From: Desulfitobacterium chlororespirans DSM 11544
GTDB taxonomy: Bacteria > Bacillota > Desulfitobacteriia > Desulfitobacteriales > Desulfitobacteriaceae
DNA length: 64,000 bases
Direction: 5' to 3'
Assembly (NCBI RefSeq): GCF_900143285.1
Contig: NZ_FRDN01000014.1
Location: forward strand, 1-64,000
How positions within the stretch are numbered: position 1 is the first letter of the stretch; the number at the start of each line of letters is the position of its first letter. The notes under the pieces are model-generated. The model was given only the letters and a program-made list of their open reading frames with translations, was not told where the DNA came from and did not search any database. Position numbers and translations under genes: made by a program. Shown here piece after piece: positions 1 to 8,431 of the stretch.

Positions 1-313
<313 letters not shown>

Positions 314-458
314 TAAGGTCCCGCAACGAAAAGGAACTCACTGAAGGGCTCAAGACTGAGCGTGAGTGAAGGATGGCAGAATAAATTACAGTGGAAGAAT
401 GTCTGTGCAGTTTTGAGGGAATAGGGGTTCCGAGAGGAGTCCTGACAACTTCAAAGGA

Positions 459-575
<117 letters not shown>

Positions 576-584
576 AAGTGCAGG

Positions 585-611
585 AGACCATCGATTGAGA
601 TGGTCTTTTTG
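585..611 (+). terminator. rRNA operon terminator
   Basis: AGACCATC and GATGGTCT form an 8-bp stem around the loop GATTGA, followed by a run of T. It lies about 10 nt after the 5S gene and fits an intrinsic terminator of the rRNA operon. Confidence 0.85.
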
Positions 612-653
612 CTTGCCTTCAAATCACGCACCAGTGCGTGATTTGAAGGCAAG
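612..653. repeat. 42-nt perfect palindrome
   Basis: Positions 612-631 are the exact reverse complement of 634-653, leaving only CA at the centre. The palindrome directly follows the T-run of the rRNA terminator. It has no T-tract of its own. It could be a second rRNA-operon structure, a protein-binding site or the end of a small mobile element. Confidence 0.75.
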
Positions 654-706
654 TATGTGAGGTCTGGGGGGAGGAGTTTTAGCTTTTTCCTTGCGAAAAA
701 AACGGC

Positions 707-718
707 CGGGGGGGGGGG
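707..718 (+). repeat. 11-base G homopolymer
   Basis: An uninterrupted run of 11 G follows GGCC in the non-coding gap between the rRNA operon and truA. Such tracts are prone to slippage and to sequencing error. No gene reads through it. Confidence 0.8.
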
Positions 719-852
719 CATCCATTCGCCGGCGCCATGTACGGTGTTCTGTAGACTGATACCTCTACAACGAATTTTTTAAAAATAACTGATAGAGGGC
801 AAGATAATTAGTAAAATTACATATTCGAATGTTTTAGAAAAGGTGGCGCACA

Positions 853-1590
853 ATGAGAAATTTTAAAATGACGATATCTTATGATGGTTCTAGATACAAA
901 GGGTGGCAGAAGCAAAAAGAGACAGATTTAACGATTCAAGGCAAACTTGAGGCTGTCTTATCTAAGATGACTGGGGAAGATATTCTGGTCGTTGGCTGTG
1001 GAAGAACGGACTCAGGAGTTCATGCTGAAAACTACATTGCAAATTTCCATACAAAATGCACCTGGAGTAATGATGCGATACTTTACTATCTATATGAATT
1101 TTTGCCTGAAGATATCGTCGTAAAATCTATCGAGCTCGTAAATGAAAGATTTCATGCAAGATATAACGTCAAATCAAAAACCTATGTCTATAAAATAAAC
1201 ACTAATAAATACAGAAATGTGTTTGAGCGAAAATATTCATATCATATTCCAGAGCCACTTGATTTGATCGAAATGCGCAAGGGCGCACAGAGTTTAATTG
1301 GGACACATGATTTCCAGGGTTTTACAAACATGAAACCAAGCAATAAGTCGACGGTTCGCACAATTCATGCTATTAATATCGTCGAAAATGGCGATTATTT
1401 AGATATAGAAGTGAATGGTGACGGTTTTTTATGGAACATGGTAAGGATTATTGTCGGAACTCTCTTAGAAGTAGGTAGAGGTAAACTTAATTCATCAGAG
1501 GTTGAAAAGATATTGCAGGAAAAGAAACGTTGGGAAGCTGGGCCTTTAGCTCAAGCAAAAGGCCTATTTCTAAGAGAGGTTCAATATTAG
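853..1590 (+). CDS. truA: tRNA pseudouridine(38-40) synthase TruA
   Basis: The 245-residue product matches the TruA family in length and layout. TruA isomerises uridines 38-40 in the tRNA anticodon stem. The catalytic motif GRTDSGVHA lies at residues 50-58 with Asp53 as the expected nucleophile, and the N-terminal YDGSRYKGWQ segment is typical. An AAGGTGG ribosome site precedes the ATG. The gene stands alone downstream of an rRNA operon rather than in the usual ribosomal-protein/ecfT cluster. Its codons are clearly richer in A and T than those of most neighbours, so it may be a second or acquired copy (inference). Confidence 0.93.
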   Translation: MRNFKMTISYDGSRYKGWQKQKETDLTIQGKLEAVLSKMTGEDILVVGCGRTDSGVHAENYIANFHTKCTWSNDAILYYLYEFLPEDIVVKSIELVNERFHARYNVKSKTYVYKINTNKYRNVFERKYSYHIPEPLDLIEMRKGAQSLIGTHDFQGFTNMKPSNKSTVRTIHAINIVENGDYLDIEVNGDGFLWNMVRIIVGTLLEVGRGKLNSSEVEKILQEKKRWEAGPLAQAKGLFLREVQY

Positions 1591-1746
1591 ATTCAAGGTG
1601 AAAGCGATTCCAGAGGTAATAGAGTCTTTGCTAGCATTTGTGCAAGAAGCTTTGGTGGCTCCCTAGCGGATTTATGGTTTTAACTTTTTTCACAGCGGAG
1701 GCTTGTCGGTGCACAAAATAGATGAGAGCGCATCTTAAGATAGTCA

Positions 1747-1775
1747 TTGACAGTGAAAAAGAAGTATGCTATTCT
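1747..1775 (+). promoter_or_regulatory. Promoter for riboswitch operon
   Basis: TTGACA at 1747-1752 and TATTCT at 1770-1775 are separated by 17 bp. A start near 1782 would place the whole cobalamin riboswitch in the transcript leader. Confidence 0.7.
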
Positions 1776-1820
1776 GCAACCATGTAAAAGATCATGTAGA
1801 AAATTCTGTTAAAATATAAA

Positions 1821-2062
1821 GGAATGTCGTTGCTTTGGACCCTGATCGAACTTTCTGAGAGATTGAGGCTGAGGCATAGATGGAATGGGGTGGGAATCCC
1901 CGCGCTTACCGGCACTGTGAACCGTGAGACCATGCCAAAGCAGAGCGGATGCTCTGTCTGAACGTAAGTTCGCCACTGGGGTAAAAGATTGCCTTGGGAA
2001 GGTAGGATGTGGTCGCAGAAAGCCTTGCTTTCATAACGGGAGTCAGGAGACTTACGCTTTCC
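1821..2062 (+). ncRNA. Cobalamin (B12) riboswitch
   Basis: Both halves of the aptamer core are visible. The first is GGAATGGGGTGGGAATCCCC followed by CGGCACTGTGAACCG (about 1879-1925). The second is CGCCACTGGGG (about 1971) with TTGGGAAGG, ending in the hallmark GAGTCAGGAGACTTACG near 2040. The outer ends are approximate. It lies between a good promoter and a terminator hairpin, upstream of an ABC transporter operon. By analogy with known B12 riboswitches, adenosylcobalamin should reduce expression of that operon. Confidence 0.9.
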
Positions 2063-2100
2063 TTGTTGTTACGTGCAAAGGTGCGTGTCGGACATGCAAA

Positions 2101-2144
2101 AACGGGTATGTCGGCTTTGAGAAAAGCTGATATACCCGTTTTTT
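2101..2144 (+). terminator. Riboswitch expression-platform terminator
   Basis: AACGGGTAT at 2101-2109 pairs with ATACCCGTT at 2132-2140, with an inner CGGCTTT/AAAGCTG pairing, followed by T residues. It lies just after the cobalamin aptamer and before the first transporter gene, so it is the likely attenuation point. An upstream GCGTGTC/GACATGC hairpin (about 2083-2098) could take part in switching. Confidence 0.8.
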
Positions 2145-2176
2145 GTCTACATTTGTGAGTATTGAACGAGACTTTT

Positions 2177-2270
2177 TTCAGTGGGGGATTCACCCCCTAC
2201 TGAAAGTTAGTCGAGTCCATACTGGACTTAGCCGCCCTTGGGCACCCGCCGCCTATAGAGGCGGGGGTCA
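2177..2270 (+). other. Multi-hairpin element, perhaps an IS200/IS605-type end or guide-RNA scaffold relic
   Basis: Four consecutive hairpins occupy under 100 nt: TTCAGTGGGGG/CCCCCTACTGAA (2177-2204), AGTCCA/TGGACT (2214-2228), GCCC/GGGC (2234-2243) and CCGCCT/AGGCGG (2249-2264). The block ends GGGGTCAA. It lies between the riboswitch terminator and the first transporter start. The series of GC-rich hairpins resembles right ends of IS200/IS605 elements with their overlapping omega-RNA, but there is no tnpB here. It could equally be a second cis-regulatory RNA. Structure is seen; identity is inference. Confidence 0.35.
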
Positions 2271-2318
2271 AATGCGGATTAGTTCAGTGATTAAACAAAT
2301 TATGACAGGAAAGTGGTA

Positions 2319-3263
2319 ATGTGCATGCTGAAAGGCCAGATAGCTAAACGTCTTTTACAGATTATCATGGTTTTGCTGGGAATAAGCTTAATGAGCTTTC
2401 TGCTTATCTACTTAGCTCCGGGTGATCCCGTGCGGGCGATGTTTGCGGTCAGCGGCAGCATCCCCTCCGAAGAGGTTTTAGAGCAGATGCGCGAGGAGAT
2501 GGGATTGAATCAGCCCTTTTGGATTCAATATGGAACATGGCTGCTGAAATGTCTCCAGGGGGATTTTGGCATCTCCTATAGCCAGGGCAAGCCGGTATCC
2601 CAGCTTTTGGCAATCAAAGTGATGCCGACTTTGCAGCTGGCTTCTCTCTCGCTGGTGCTGATGTTGATTATGGCTGTTCCCCTTGGCGCTCTTTCGGCCC
2701 TTTATCAAAACCGTCCTCTTGACTATATCATAAGGGGTGGCACCTTTTTCGGAATCTCGATGCCCAACTTCTGGGTGGGACTGTTATTGCTCTATTTTGT
2801 GGCTTTAAAGCTGGGTTTGCTGCCGGTAGTCTCCACAGGCATGGGGCTAAAAAAGATGCTTTTGCCTGCTTTTACCCTGGCCTTTGCCATGGCGGGGAAA
2901 TACGCGCGGCAGGTTCGGGCGGCAATCCTGGAGGAAATGAATCAGGACTATGTCTACGGAGCCTTAGCCAGGGGGCTTTCCGAGTCCACCGTCTTATGGC
3001 GCCATATTATACCCAATGCCATGCTGCCTCTGCTCACCATGCTGGGACTTTCTTTAGGCTCCCTTTTAGGGGGAACAGCTGTGGTCGAGGTTATTTTCTC
3101 CTATCCGGCTCTGGGGAAGTTGGCGATTTCCGCCATTACCTCTATGGATTATCCTCTGATTCAGGGTTATGTGCTCTGGATTGCGTTGATTTATATGCTT
3201 GTGAACCTGGCGGTGGATATATCCTATAGCTTTTTGGATCCGCGCCTGAGAAAAGGGGTGTGA
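2319..3263 (+). CDS. Opp/Dpp/Nik-type ABC transporter permease (DppB-like)
   Basis: This is an inner-membrane permease of about 314 residues with six hydrophobic segments. The cytoplasmic EAA-type loop (YGALARGLSESTVLWRHIIPNA) lies about two thirds along and contacts the ATPases. The N-terminal LLQIIMVLLGISLMSFLLIY helix and LAPGDPVRAMF stretch are typical of DppB/NikB. The ATG at 2319 is chosen because the AGGAAAG site at 2307-2313 is well spaced from it; GTG 2313 and ATG 2325 are alternatives. First gene of the riboswitch-controlled operon, 3 bp before the next gene. Substrate is not readable from sequence; peptides or nickel/cobalt chelates are the usual cargo. Confidence 0.92.
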   Translation: MCMLKGQIAKRLLQIIMVLLGISLMSFLLIYLAPGDPVRAMFAVSGSIPSEEVLEQMREEMGLNQPFWIQYGTWLLKCLQGDFGISYSQGKPVSQLLAIKVMPTLQLASLSLVLMLIMAVPLGALSALYQNRPLDYIIRGGTFFGISMPNFWVGLLLLYFVALKLGLLPVVSTGMGLKKMLLPAFTLAFAMAGKYARQVRAAILEEMNQDYVYGALARGLSESTVLWRHIIPNAMLPLLTMLGLSLGSLLGGTAVVEVIFSYPALGKLAISAITSMDYPLIQGYVLWIALIYMLVNLAVDISYSFLDPRLRKGV

Positions 3264-3266
3264 TCT

Positions 3267-5699
3267 GTGAACAAAACAAAAAAGAGGCTGGCCTTTTCCT
3301 TGCTGTTTGTCATGGTCCTGGCTGGAATCGCCATATTTGCCCCTTACATAGCTACCCATGATCCCCGCCACGCTATTTTAAGTGCAGCTGTAAAACCGCC
3401 CAGCAGTGAGCATTGGTTTGGCACAGATCCTATGGGCAGGGATTTGTTTTCCCGGATTGTTTACGGAGCCCGCACCTCTCTCTCCTCCACCTTGATTTTG
3501 GTACTGAGTATTTTTACACTGGGCGGAGTCATGGGGATTGTGGCCGGCTATTTTGGCGGTATAGTGGATGCTGTCATCATGCGTATATCGGATATGATGG
3601 TGTCCTTTCCGGGGATGGCTTTAGCTATTGCTATGGCAGGGATTATGGGACCGAGTATTACCAACGCGGTTATAGCCATTACCATTGTCAGCTGGACGAA
3701 GTATGCACGGATTGCCCGCAGCCTGGTTCTGAAGATCAAGCATCAGGAGTATATTCTGGCGGCGCAAATGGCAGGAGGCAGGGCCCGCCATATACTTTGG
3801 CGCTATATGCTGCCTTCGGTGCTGCCCACTTTAGTTATAACGGCAGCTACCGATATGGGGGGCATGATGCTGGAACTGGCCGGCTTCTCCTTTTTGGGCC
3901 TGGGAGCTCAGTCGACCTCCATTGAATGGGGCTATATGCTCAATGAGGGCAGGGCTTATATGGAATCGACTCCATGGCTGATTATTTTTCCAGGTATCTC
4001 TATTTTCGTTGCCGTAGTGGCTTTTAATCTTCTGGGGGACAACCTGCGGGATCTTCTCGATCCCCGGGATGAAAATACAACATTTTATAAAAGGAAAAGG
4101 AGAAGGATAAACGTGAAAAAGTTCTTAAAAGTCACGGCCATCGTAGCGATGGTTTCCCTGATGCTGGGGACATTAAGTGGTTGTGGCGGCACTGCCGCCT
4201 CAGCCGGAGACACCACCAAGACAGCCCATCTGAATTTTGGCTGCTATAATTATTCGGACTCTATTGATCCCGCCACCAATACCAATTCCAGCTGGTGCTT
4301 TGTGCGCTATGGGATCGGGGAAAACTTGTTTAAATTTTCCGATCAGGTGGTAGCCGAGCCTAATCTTTGCGATAACTACACGGTTTCCGATGATTTTACC
4401 CAGTGGCAGCTTCATATTCGTGAAGGAGTGAAATTTTCCAATGGCAATGCTGTCACAGCGACTGCGGTAAAAGCCTCCCTTGAGCGCCTTTATGCGGAAA
4501 CAGATGCTGCACAAGGGGGGAAAGGCAATTCCAACCCCGACGGTTATCTGGTTTATGAATCCATCACGGCCGATGATGCAACAGGTGTTGTGACCTTAAC
4601 GTGCTCTGAGCCTACCGAGAATATTCCCGGCATCCTGGCATATCCTTATTTTGCCATAGTCGACGTCACCCAAGCCGATCAGGAGATCATCGGCACCGGG
4701 CCCTATAAGGTTAAAAGCACCAACACCGGCGTGAGCATGGAAGTTGAACGCAACGAATACTATTGGAACGGCCCTGTACCTTACGATAGCATTACGATTA
4801 TATTTATTGATGACAGCTCTACCAAAGCGATGGCCTTAAAAAGCGGAGATGTTGATTTGGTGGAGAATGTTACCACCGCCAGTGATTTAAATGCTCTTCA
4901 AAATGACAGCGCCTATTATGTCTCCACAGCTGCCGGTGTGCGCACCGCCAATGCTTATATGAACCACAAAGGTGCCTTAAGCAATAAGGCTCTCCGTCAG
5001 GCGATCATGATGGCTTTGGATAAAGAAACCATGTGCAGTATTACCACCTCGGGAATGTATACAGCCGGTATTTCCGTATTGCCCTCCTCCTTGGATTACA
5101 ATTATGATCAATTAACCAATCCCTATCCTTTTAACAAGCAGGCGGCTATTGACGTTCTGGATGAGGCAGGGATTGTCGATCGTGACGGGGATGGCTGGAG
5201 AGAATTGAACGGCAAGACTATTGATCTTGATCATGTGGCTTTCACCAGCCGTAACCTGGATCAACTTGCTCAAGCGGTAGCTTTACAGCTTAATGAGATC
5301 GGAATAAAGGTGACCGTGAATATCCGGGATTATGATACCGCCCTGGCCCTGAGCAATGCCGGAGAATTTGATCTATTCACTTGCAATACCCTGACTGTGG
5401 GCGTAGGGGACCCTCAGGATTATCTGGGCAATTGGTATTCCAAGAACTCAGGCAACTATGGCTATTACAGCAATCCCCAGTATGATCAGCTTTATGAACA
5501 GCTGACGACGGAACTGGACAGGGAAAACCGGGTCAACCTGATCACCCAACTGCAGCAGATTTTGATTGATGACGCGGCAACGATCGCTTACGGTTATTAC
5601 AATAGCCGCATGATCAGCAATGCAGCCAAGGTCACAGGAGCGGATATTGCTACCATCGATTATTATTGGCTGACCACAGATATTAAACCTGTGGAGTAA
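3267..5699 (+). CDS. DppC-like permease fused in frame to family 5 binding lipoprotein
   Basis: A single 810-codon frame has no stop between two normally separate proteins. Residues 1 to about 270 are a DppC/NikC-type permease: N-terminal helix, DPMGRDLFSRIVYGAR segment, and the EAA loop LAAQMAGGRARHILWRYMLP near residue 170. A basic linker (FYKRKRRRIN) leads to a complete lipoprotein signal with lipobox LSGC and a family 5 solute-binding protein. An AAGGAGAAGG site at 4098-4107 precedes an in-frame GTG at 4113, so the binding protein can also start by itself. A one-base change in the A-rich linker would open the TAA at 4108-4110 to the permease frame. Real fusion, internal initiation or sequence error are all possible. 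Confidence 0.85.
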   Translation: MNKTKKRLAFSLLFVMVLAGIAIFAPYIATHDPRHAILSAAVKPPSSEHWFGTDPMGRDLFSRIVYGARTSLSSTLILVLSIFTLGGVMGIVAGYFGGIVDAVIMRISDMMVSFPGMALAIAMAGIMGPSITNAVIAITIVSWTKYARIARSLVLKIKHQEYILAAQMAGGRARHILWRYMLPSVLPTLVITAATDMGGMMLELAGFSFLGLGAQSTSIEWGYMLNEGRAYMESTPWLIIFPGISIFVAVVAFNLLGDNLRDLLDPRDENTTFYKRKRRRINVKKFLKVTAIVAMVSLMLGTLSGCGGTAASAGDTTKTAHLNFGCYNYSDSIDPATNTNSSWCFVRYGIGENLFKFSDQVVAEPNLCDNYTVSDDFTQWQLHIREGVKFSNGNAVTATAVKASLERLYAETDAAQGGKGNSNPDGYLVYESITADDATGVVTLTCSEPTENIPGILAYPYFAIVDVTQADQEIIGTGPYKVKSTNTGVSMEVERNEYYWNGPVPYDSITIIFIDDSSTKAMALKSGDVDLVENVTTASDLNALQNDSAYYVSTAAGVRTANAYMNHKGALSNKALRQAIMMALDKETMCSITTSGMYTAGISVLPSSLDYNYDQLTNPYPFNKQAAIDVLDEAGIVDRDGDGWRELNGKTIDLDHVAFTSRNLDQLAQAVALQLNEIGIKVTVNIRDYDTALALSNAGEFDLFTCNTLTVGVGDPQDYLGNWYSKNSGNYGYYSNPQYDQLYEQLTTELDRENRVNLITQLQQILIDDAATIAYGYYNSRMISNAAKVTGADIATIDYYWLTTDIKPVE
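4113..5699 (+). CDS. Alternative product: family 5 solute-binding lipoprotein
   Basis: This is the separate binding protein expected from the internal GTG at 4113 (about 528 residues), preceded by AAGGAGAAGG at 4098-4107. The signal peptide runs KKFLKVTAIVAMVSLMLG and the lipobox is LSGC with Cys24, so the mature protein should be lipid-anchored outside the membrane. The body matches SBP family 5 (peptide/nickel binding), with the usual FSNGNAVTATAVKASLERL region after residue 100 and a long C-terminal lobe. It would deliver substrate to the two permeases. It shares its frame with the upstream permease; which form is made in the cell is not decided by sequence. Confidence 0.75.
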   Translation: MKKFLKVTAIVAMVSLMLGTLSGCGGTAASAGDTTKTAHLNFGCYNYSDSIDPATNTNSSWCFVRYGIGENLFKFSDQVVAEPNLCDNYTVSDDFTQWQLHIREGVKFSNGNAVTATAVKASLERLYAETDAAQGGKGNSNPDGYLVYESITADDATGVVTLTCSEPTENIPGILAYPYFAIVDVTQADQEIIGTGPYKVKSTNTGVSMEVERNEYYWNGPVPYDSITIIFIDDSSTKAMALKSGDVDLVENVTTASDLNALQNDSAYYVSTAAGVRTANAYMNHKGALSNKALRQAIMMALDKETMCSITTSGMYTAGISVLPSSLDYNYDQLTNPYPFNKQAAIDVLDEAGIVDRDGDGWRELNGKTIDLDHVAFTSRNLDQLAQAVALQLNEIGIKVTVNIRDYDTALALSNAGEFDLFTCNTLTVGVGDPQDYLGNWYSKNSGNYGYYSNPQYDQLYEQLTTELDRENRVNLITQLQQILIDDAATIAYGYYNSRMISNAAKVTGADIATIDYYWLTTDIKPVE

Positions 5700-5701
5700 A
5701 C

Positions 5702-6490
5702 ATGATGCTCAGTTATCGCGATGTGACCATTGCCTATCATGATGCCACACCATCCCTTGTGGATTTCAGCCTGGAGATTAAAAGCGGAGAAATTGTAGCC
5801 TTGGTGGGAGAAAGCGGCAGTGGCAAGACCACCGCTATTCGTGCGGCAATGGGACTATTGCCGGGCGGGGGGGAAATTAGCAAAGGGGATATTCTCTTTG
5901 ACGGCAGCTCCCTTTTGCAGTTGTCTGCTGGTCAATGGCAAGCCTTAAGAGGTAGACAAATGTCCATGATCTTTCAGGATTCGGGTGCCATGCTCAATCC
6001 CATCCGCACCATTGGCAGTCAGTTTGTAGAGTATATTCGGGCCCATGAAGCCGTGCCTAAACAAGAGGCCTGGGAGATGGGCCGGGTGATGCTGGAACGG
6101 ATGGGGCTGCCCCACAGTCAGACGATTATGAAATCCTATCCTTTTCAACTTTCGGGAGGGATGCGTCAACGTGTGGGCATCGCTATGGCTATGGTGTTTC
6201 AGCCCCGCCTTTTGTTAGCGGATGAACCCACCAGTGCCCTGGATGTGACAACTCAGTCCCAGATAGTCCAGCAGATGATGGATTTGCGCAAGGATTACGG
6301 TACATCCATTTTATTGGTTACCCATAATCTGGGGGTTGCGGCCTATATGGCCGACTATATTTTAGTGATGTGCAATGGGCTGACCGTGGATCGGGGAGAT
6401 CGAGAGACGATTTTGCGCCACTCTAAATCCCCCTATACCCGCGAGTTGCTGGCGGCAGTACCGGCCATGGGAGTGAAAGGCGATGAGTGA
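5702..6490 (+). CDS. Opp/Dpp-type ABC transporter ATPase (DppD-like)
   Basis: The 262-residue protein has Walker A GESGSGKTT at 36-44, the signature LSGGM at 150-154 and Walker B ending LLADEPT at about 171-177, followed by the H-loop THNLG. It hydrolyses ATP to drive the permease pair. It starts 2 nt after the binding protein stop and overlaps the next ATPase by 8 nt, which points to translational coupling. It is shorter than many DppD proteins because the C-terminal oligopeptide/dipeptide extension is reduced. Confidence 0.93.
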   Translation: MMLSYRDVTIAYHDATPSLVDFSLEIKSGEIVALVGESGSGKTTAIRAAMGLLPGGGEISKGDILFDGSSLLQLSAGQWQALRGRQMSMIFQDSGAMLNPIRTIGSQFVEYIRAHEAVPKQEAWEMGRVMLERMGLPHSQTIMKSYPFQLSGGMRQRVGIAMAMVFQPRLLLADEPTSALDVTTQSQIVQQMMDLRKDYGTSILLVTHNLGVAAYMADYILVMCNGLTVDRGDRETILRHSKSPYTRELLAAVPAMGVKGDE

Positions 6491-7448
6491 AGTCATATTG
6501 GAAGGTCAGGGATTGACTCGCAGATATACGACGGATACAGGCCGCGTTCTCACAGCTTGCCGTAATGTAGATATTACCTTAAGCGTAGGGGAGACTTTGG
6601 GAATTGTGGGCGAGAGCGGTTGTGGCAAAAGTACCTTGCTGAGACTGCTCACCCGGCTGGAAAAACCAGATGAAGGAAAGCTGCTGTTTCGCGGCAAGGA
6701 TGTTACCGGCTTAAAGGGAGAGGCTTTGCGCCGGGACCGTCGCCATATTCAGATGGTTTTTCAGGATCCGGCGGCGGCTTTTTTCCCGCGCATGAAAGCC
6801 GGAGAGGCGATCATCGAACCTCTGCTTAATTTTAACAGACTATCCCGTCAGCAAAGGTTAAAGCGCCAGGAGGAACTTTTGGAACTGGTCCAATTACCTA
6901 AAGATTATGCCGGCCGCTACCCCCACTCGATGAGCGGGGGGCAGCGGCAGCGTTTGGGTATTGCCCGGGCTTTAGCCCTGGATCCGGAGATTTTGATCTG
7001 TGACGAAGCCACAGCAGCCCTGGATGTTTCTGTGCAAAAGCGCATTATTGATCTGCTGATGGAACTTCAACGCCGGCGCCGGTTAGGCATCATCTTTGTC
7101 TCCCATGATCTGGCCCTGGTGCAATCCATAGCCCATCGGGTTATGGTGATGTATTTAGGCGGGGTAGTGGAGTGCCTGCCGGGGGAGCAGGTGTGGGAGC
7201 GGGCCTGTCACCCTTACTCCAGGGCCCTGATCAATTCGGTGTTTACCGTCGATATGGACTTTACTAAGCCGATAACCTTACTGGAAGGAGATATTCCCAG
7301 CCCCCTGGATATGCCCCAAGGCTGCGCCTTTCATGTTCGGTGTCCCCAGCGCATGGAGCAGTGTCGGCAGGTGGCCCCTCCGTTTTATCAGATCGCTCCC
7401 CATCATCGGGTAGCCTGCCACCTGTTTGCGCATCAGAAGAAGGGATGA
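6483..7448 (+). CDS. Opp/Dpp-type ABC transporter ATPase (DppF-like)
   Basis: The 321-residue protein has Walker A GESGCGKST at 43-51, signature MSGGQ at 150-154 and Walker B LICDEAT at 171-177. The last 60 residues contain the C-terminal oligopeptide-transporter domain with a Cys-rich segment (GCAFHVRCPQRMEQC) that occurs in DppD/DppF/OppF proteins. It forms the second half of the ATPase heterodimer with the preceding gene. The stop overlaps the next start as ATGA. Confidence 0.93.
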   Translation: MSEVILEGQGLTRRYTTDTGRVLTACRNVDITLSVGETLGIVGESGCGKSTLLRLLTRLEKPDEGKLLFRGKDVTGLKGEALRRDRRHIQMVFQDPAAAFFPRMKAGEAIIEPLLNFNRLSRQQRLKRQEELLELVQLPKDYAGRYPHSMSGGQRQRLGIARALALDPEILICDEATAALDVSVQKRIIDLLMELQRRRRLGIIFVSHDLALVQSIAHRVMVMYLGGVVECLPGEQVWERACHPYSRALINSVFTVDMDFTKPITLLEGDIPSPLDMPQGCAFHVRCPQRMEQCRQVAPPFYQIAPHHRVACHLFAHQKKG

Positions 7449-8431
7449 GTCTGAAGGGAGAGTTTAGTTTGACACCTTGGAAAATCGGCGGCGTGAAACT
7501 GCAGCCTGGTGAGAAAAAGCAAATCCTGATCTGCCCCAATGTGAAGGGTTACCAGATACCGGCTACAGCCATTTATGGTCAAAAACCGGGGCCAACCCTT
7601 ACGGCGACGGCAGGAATTCATAGCGGGGAATACCCTGGAGTTGCAGCTCTTATTCGTTTAGCCAAAGACATTGAACCCTTCCTCCTGGCGGGGAAACTGC
7701 TCTTGCTGCCCAGTGTAAACATGAGTGGATTTTGGGGCCAAAGCATTGACTTGGTACCGGAAGACGGAACCAACTTGAATGCCTGCTATCCCGGCAGCTC
7801 CAGCGGTTCGACAGGCCAAAGGATTGCTGATTATTTCGTCCGGGAAATCTTCCCGGACACGGATTTTTTGGTTGATCTCCATAGCGGGGGACGGACAGAG
7901 CCGTTGACCCCCTGCTTGTTTTTCCCGGCGGGAGCCTCGCCGCAAGTCAGTCAAACCTCTTTGGCGGCGGCCAGGGCAACGAATATACCTTATCTCATCT
8001 CTTCTTATGCTTCCCGAGGGGAGTATAGCTATGCCGCCATGGCCATGAATATTCCCGGCCTGCTCTTGGAACGGGGGTATTGCGGCTATTGCCATGAGGA
8101 ATGGGTTGAAGAGTATGCGAAGGATGTGCGGCTGATCCTGAAGCACTTAGAGATGCTGGACTATGAGGCAGCTGAAGAAGTTTGCGCCAAAACTGTGTTT
8201 GAACAGACGATCTATCTCACCTGTCAAGAACAGGGCTTATGGTATCCGGCTATAAAAGAGGATCAGGTGGTGGAGAAAGGCCAGCTTCTGGGTCATACCG
8301 AGGATATTTGGGGCAACGCCTTGCATGAATACCGGGCGGAAAGCAGGGGGCGGGTCTTTTACTATACATCCGGCTTAGCGGTCAATGAGGGAGATCCTCT
8401 GGTTGCCTATGGGGTCTGTGCGGGAACATAA
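7445..8431 (+). CDS. Succinylglutamate desuccinylase/aspartoacylase-family zinc deacylase
   Basis: The 328-residue product belongs to the M14-like AstE/AspA superfamily of zinc-dependent deacylases and carboxypeptidase relatives. The metal motif GIHSGEYPG gives His59 and Glu62, and LVDLHSGG gives His146. These enzymes are cytoplasmic and cut an N-acyl or amide bond. The ATG overlaps the preceding stop (ATGA), which sets the start; a longer in-frame reading back to 7340 would lie within the ATPase gene and is unlikely. Being in a B12-controlled import operon, it may process the imported compound (inference). Confidence 0.85.
   Translation: MSLKGEFSLTPWKIGGVKLQPGEKKQILICPNVKGYQIPATAIYGQKPGPTLTATAGIHSGEYPGVAALIRLAKDIEPFLLAGKLLLLPSVNMSGFWGQSIDLVPEDGTNLNACYPGSSSGSTGQRIADYFVREIFPDTDFLVDLHSGGRTEPLTPCLFFPAGASPQVSQTSLAAARATNIPYLISSYASRGEYSYAAMAMNIPGLLLERGYCGYCHEEWVEEYAKDVRLILKHLEMLDYEAAEEVCAKTVFEQTIYLTCQEQGLWYPAIKEDQVVEKGQLLGHTEDIWGNALHEYRAESRGRVFYYTSGLAVNEGDPLVAYGVCAGT

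Noticed and set aside
1906-2193. Open frames on both strands over the cobalamin riboswitch
   Set aside because: They cover the aptamer and terminator, have no ribosome site and no recognisable protein pattern.
7340-7444. Longer N-terminus for the zinc deacylase
   Set aside because: It lies wholly inside the ATPase gene; the ATGA overlap at 7445 with a nearby ribosome site is the better start.
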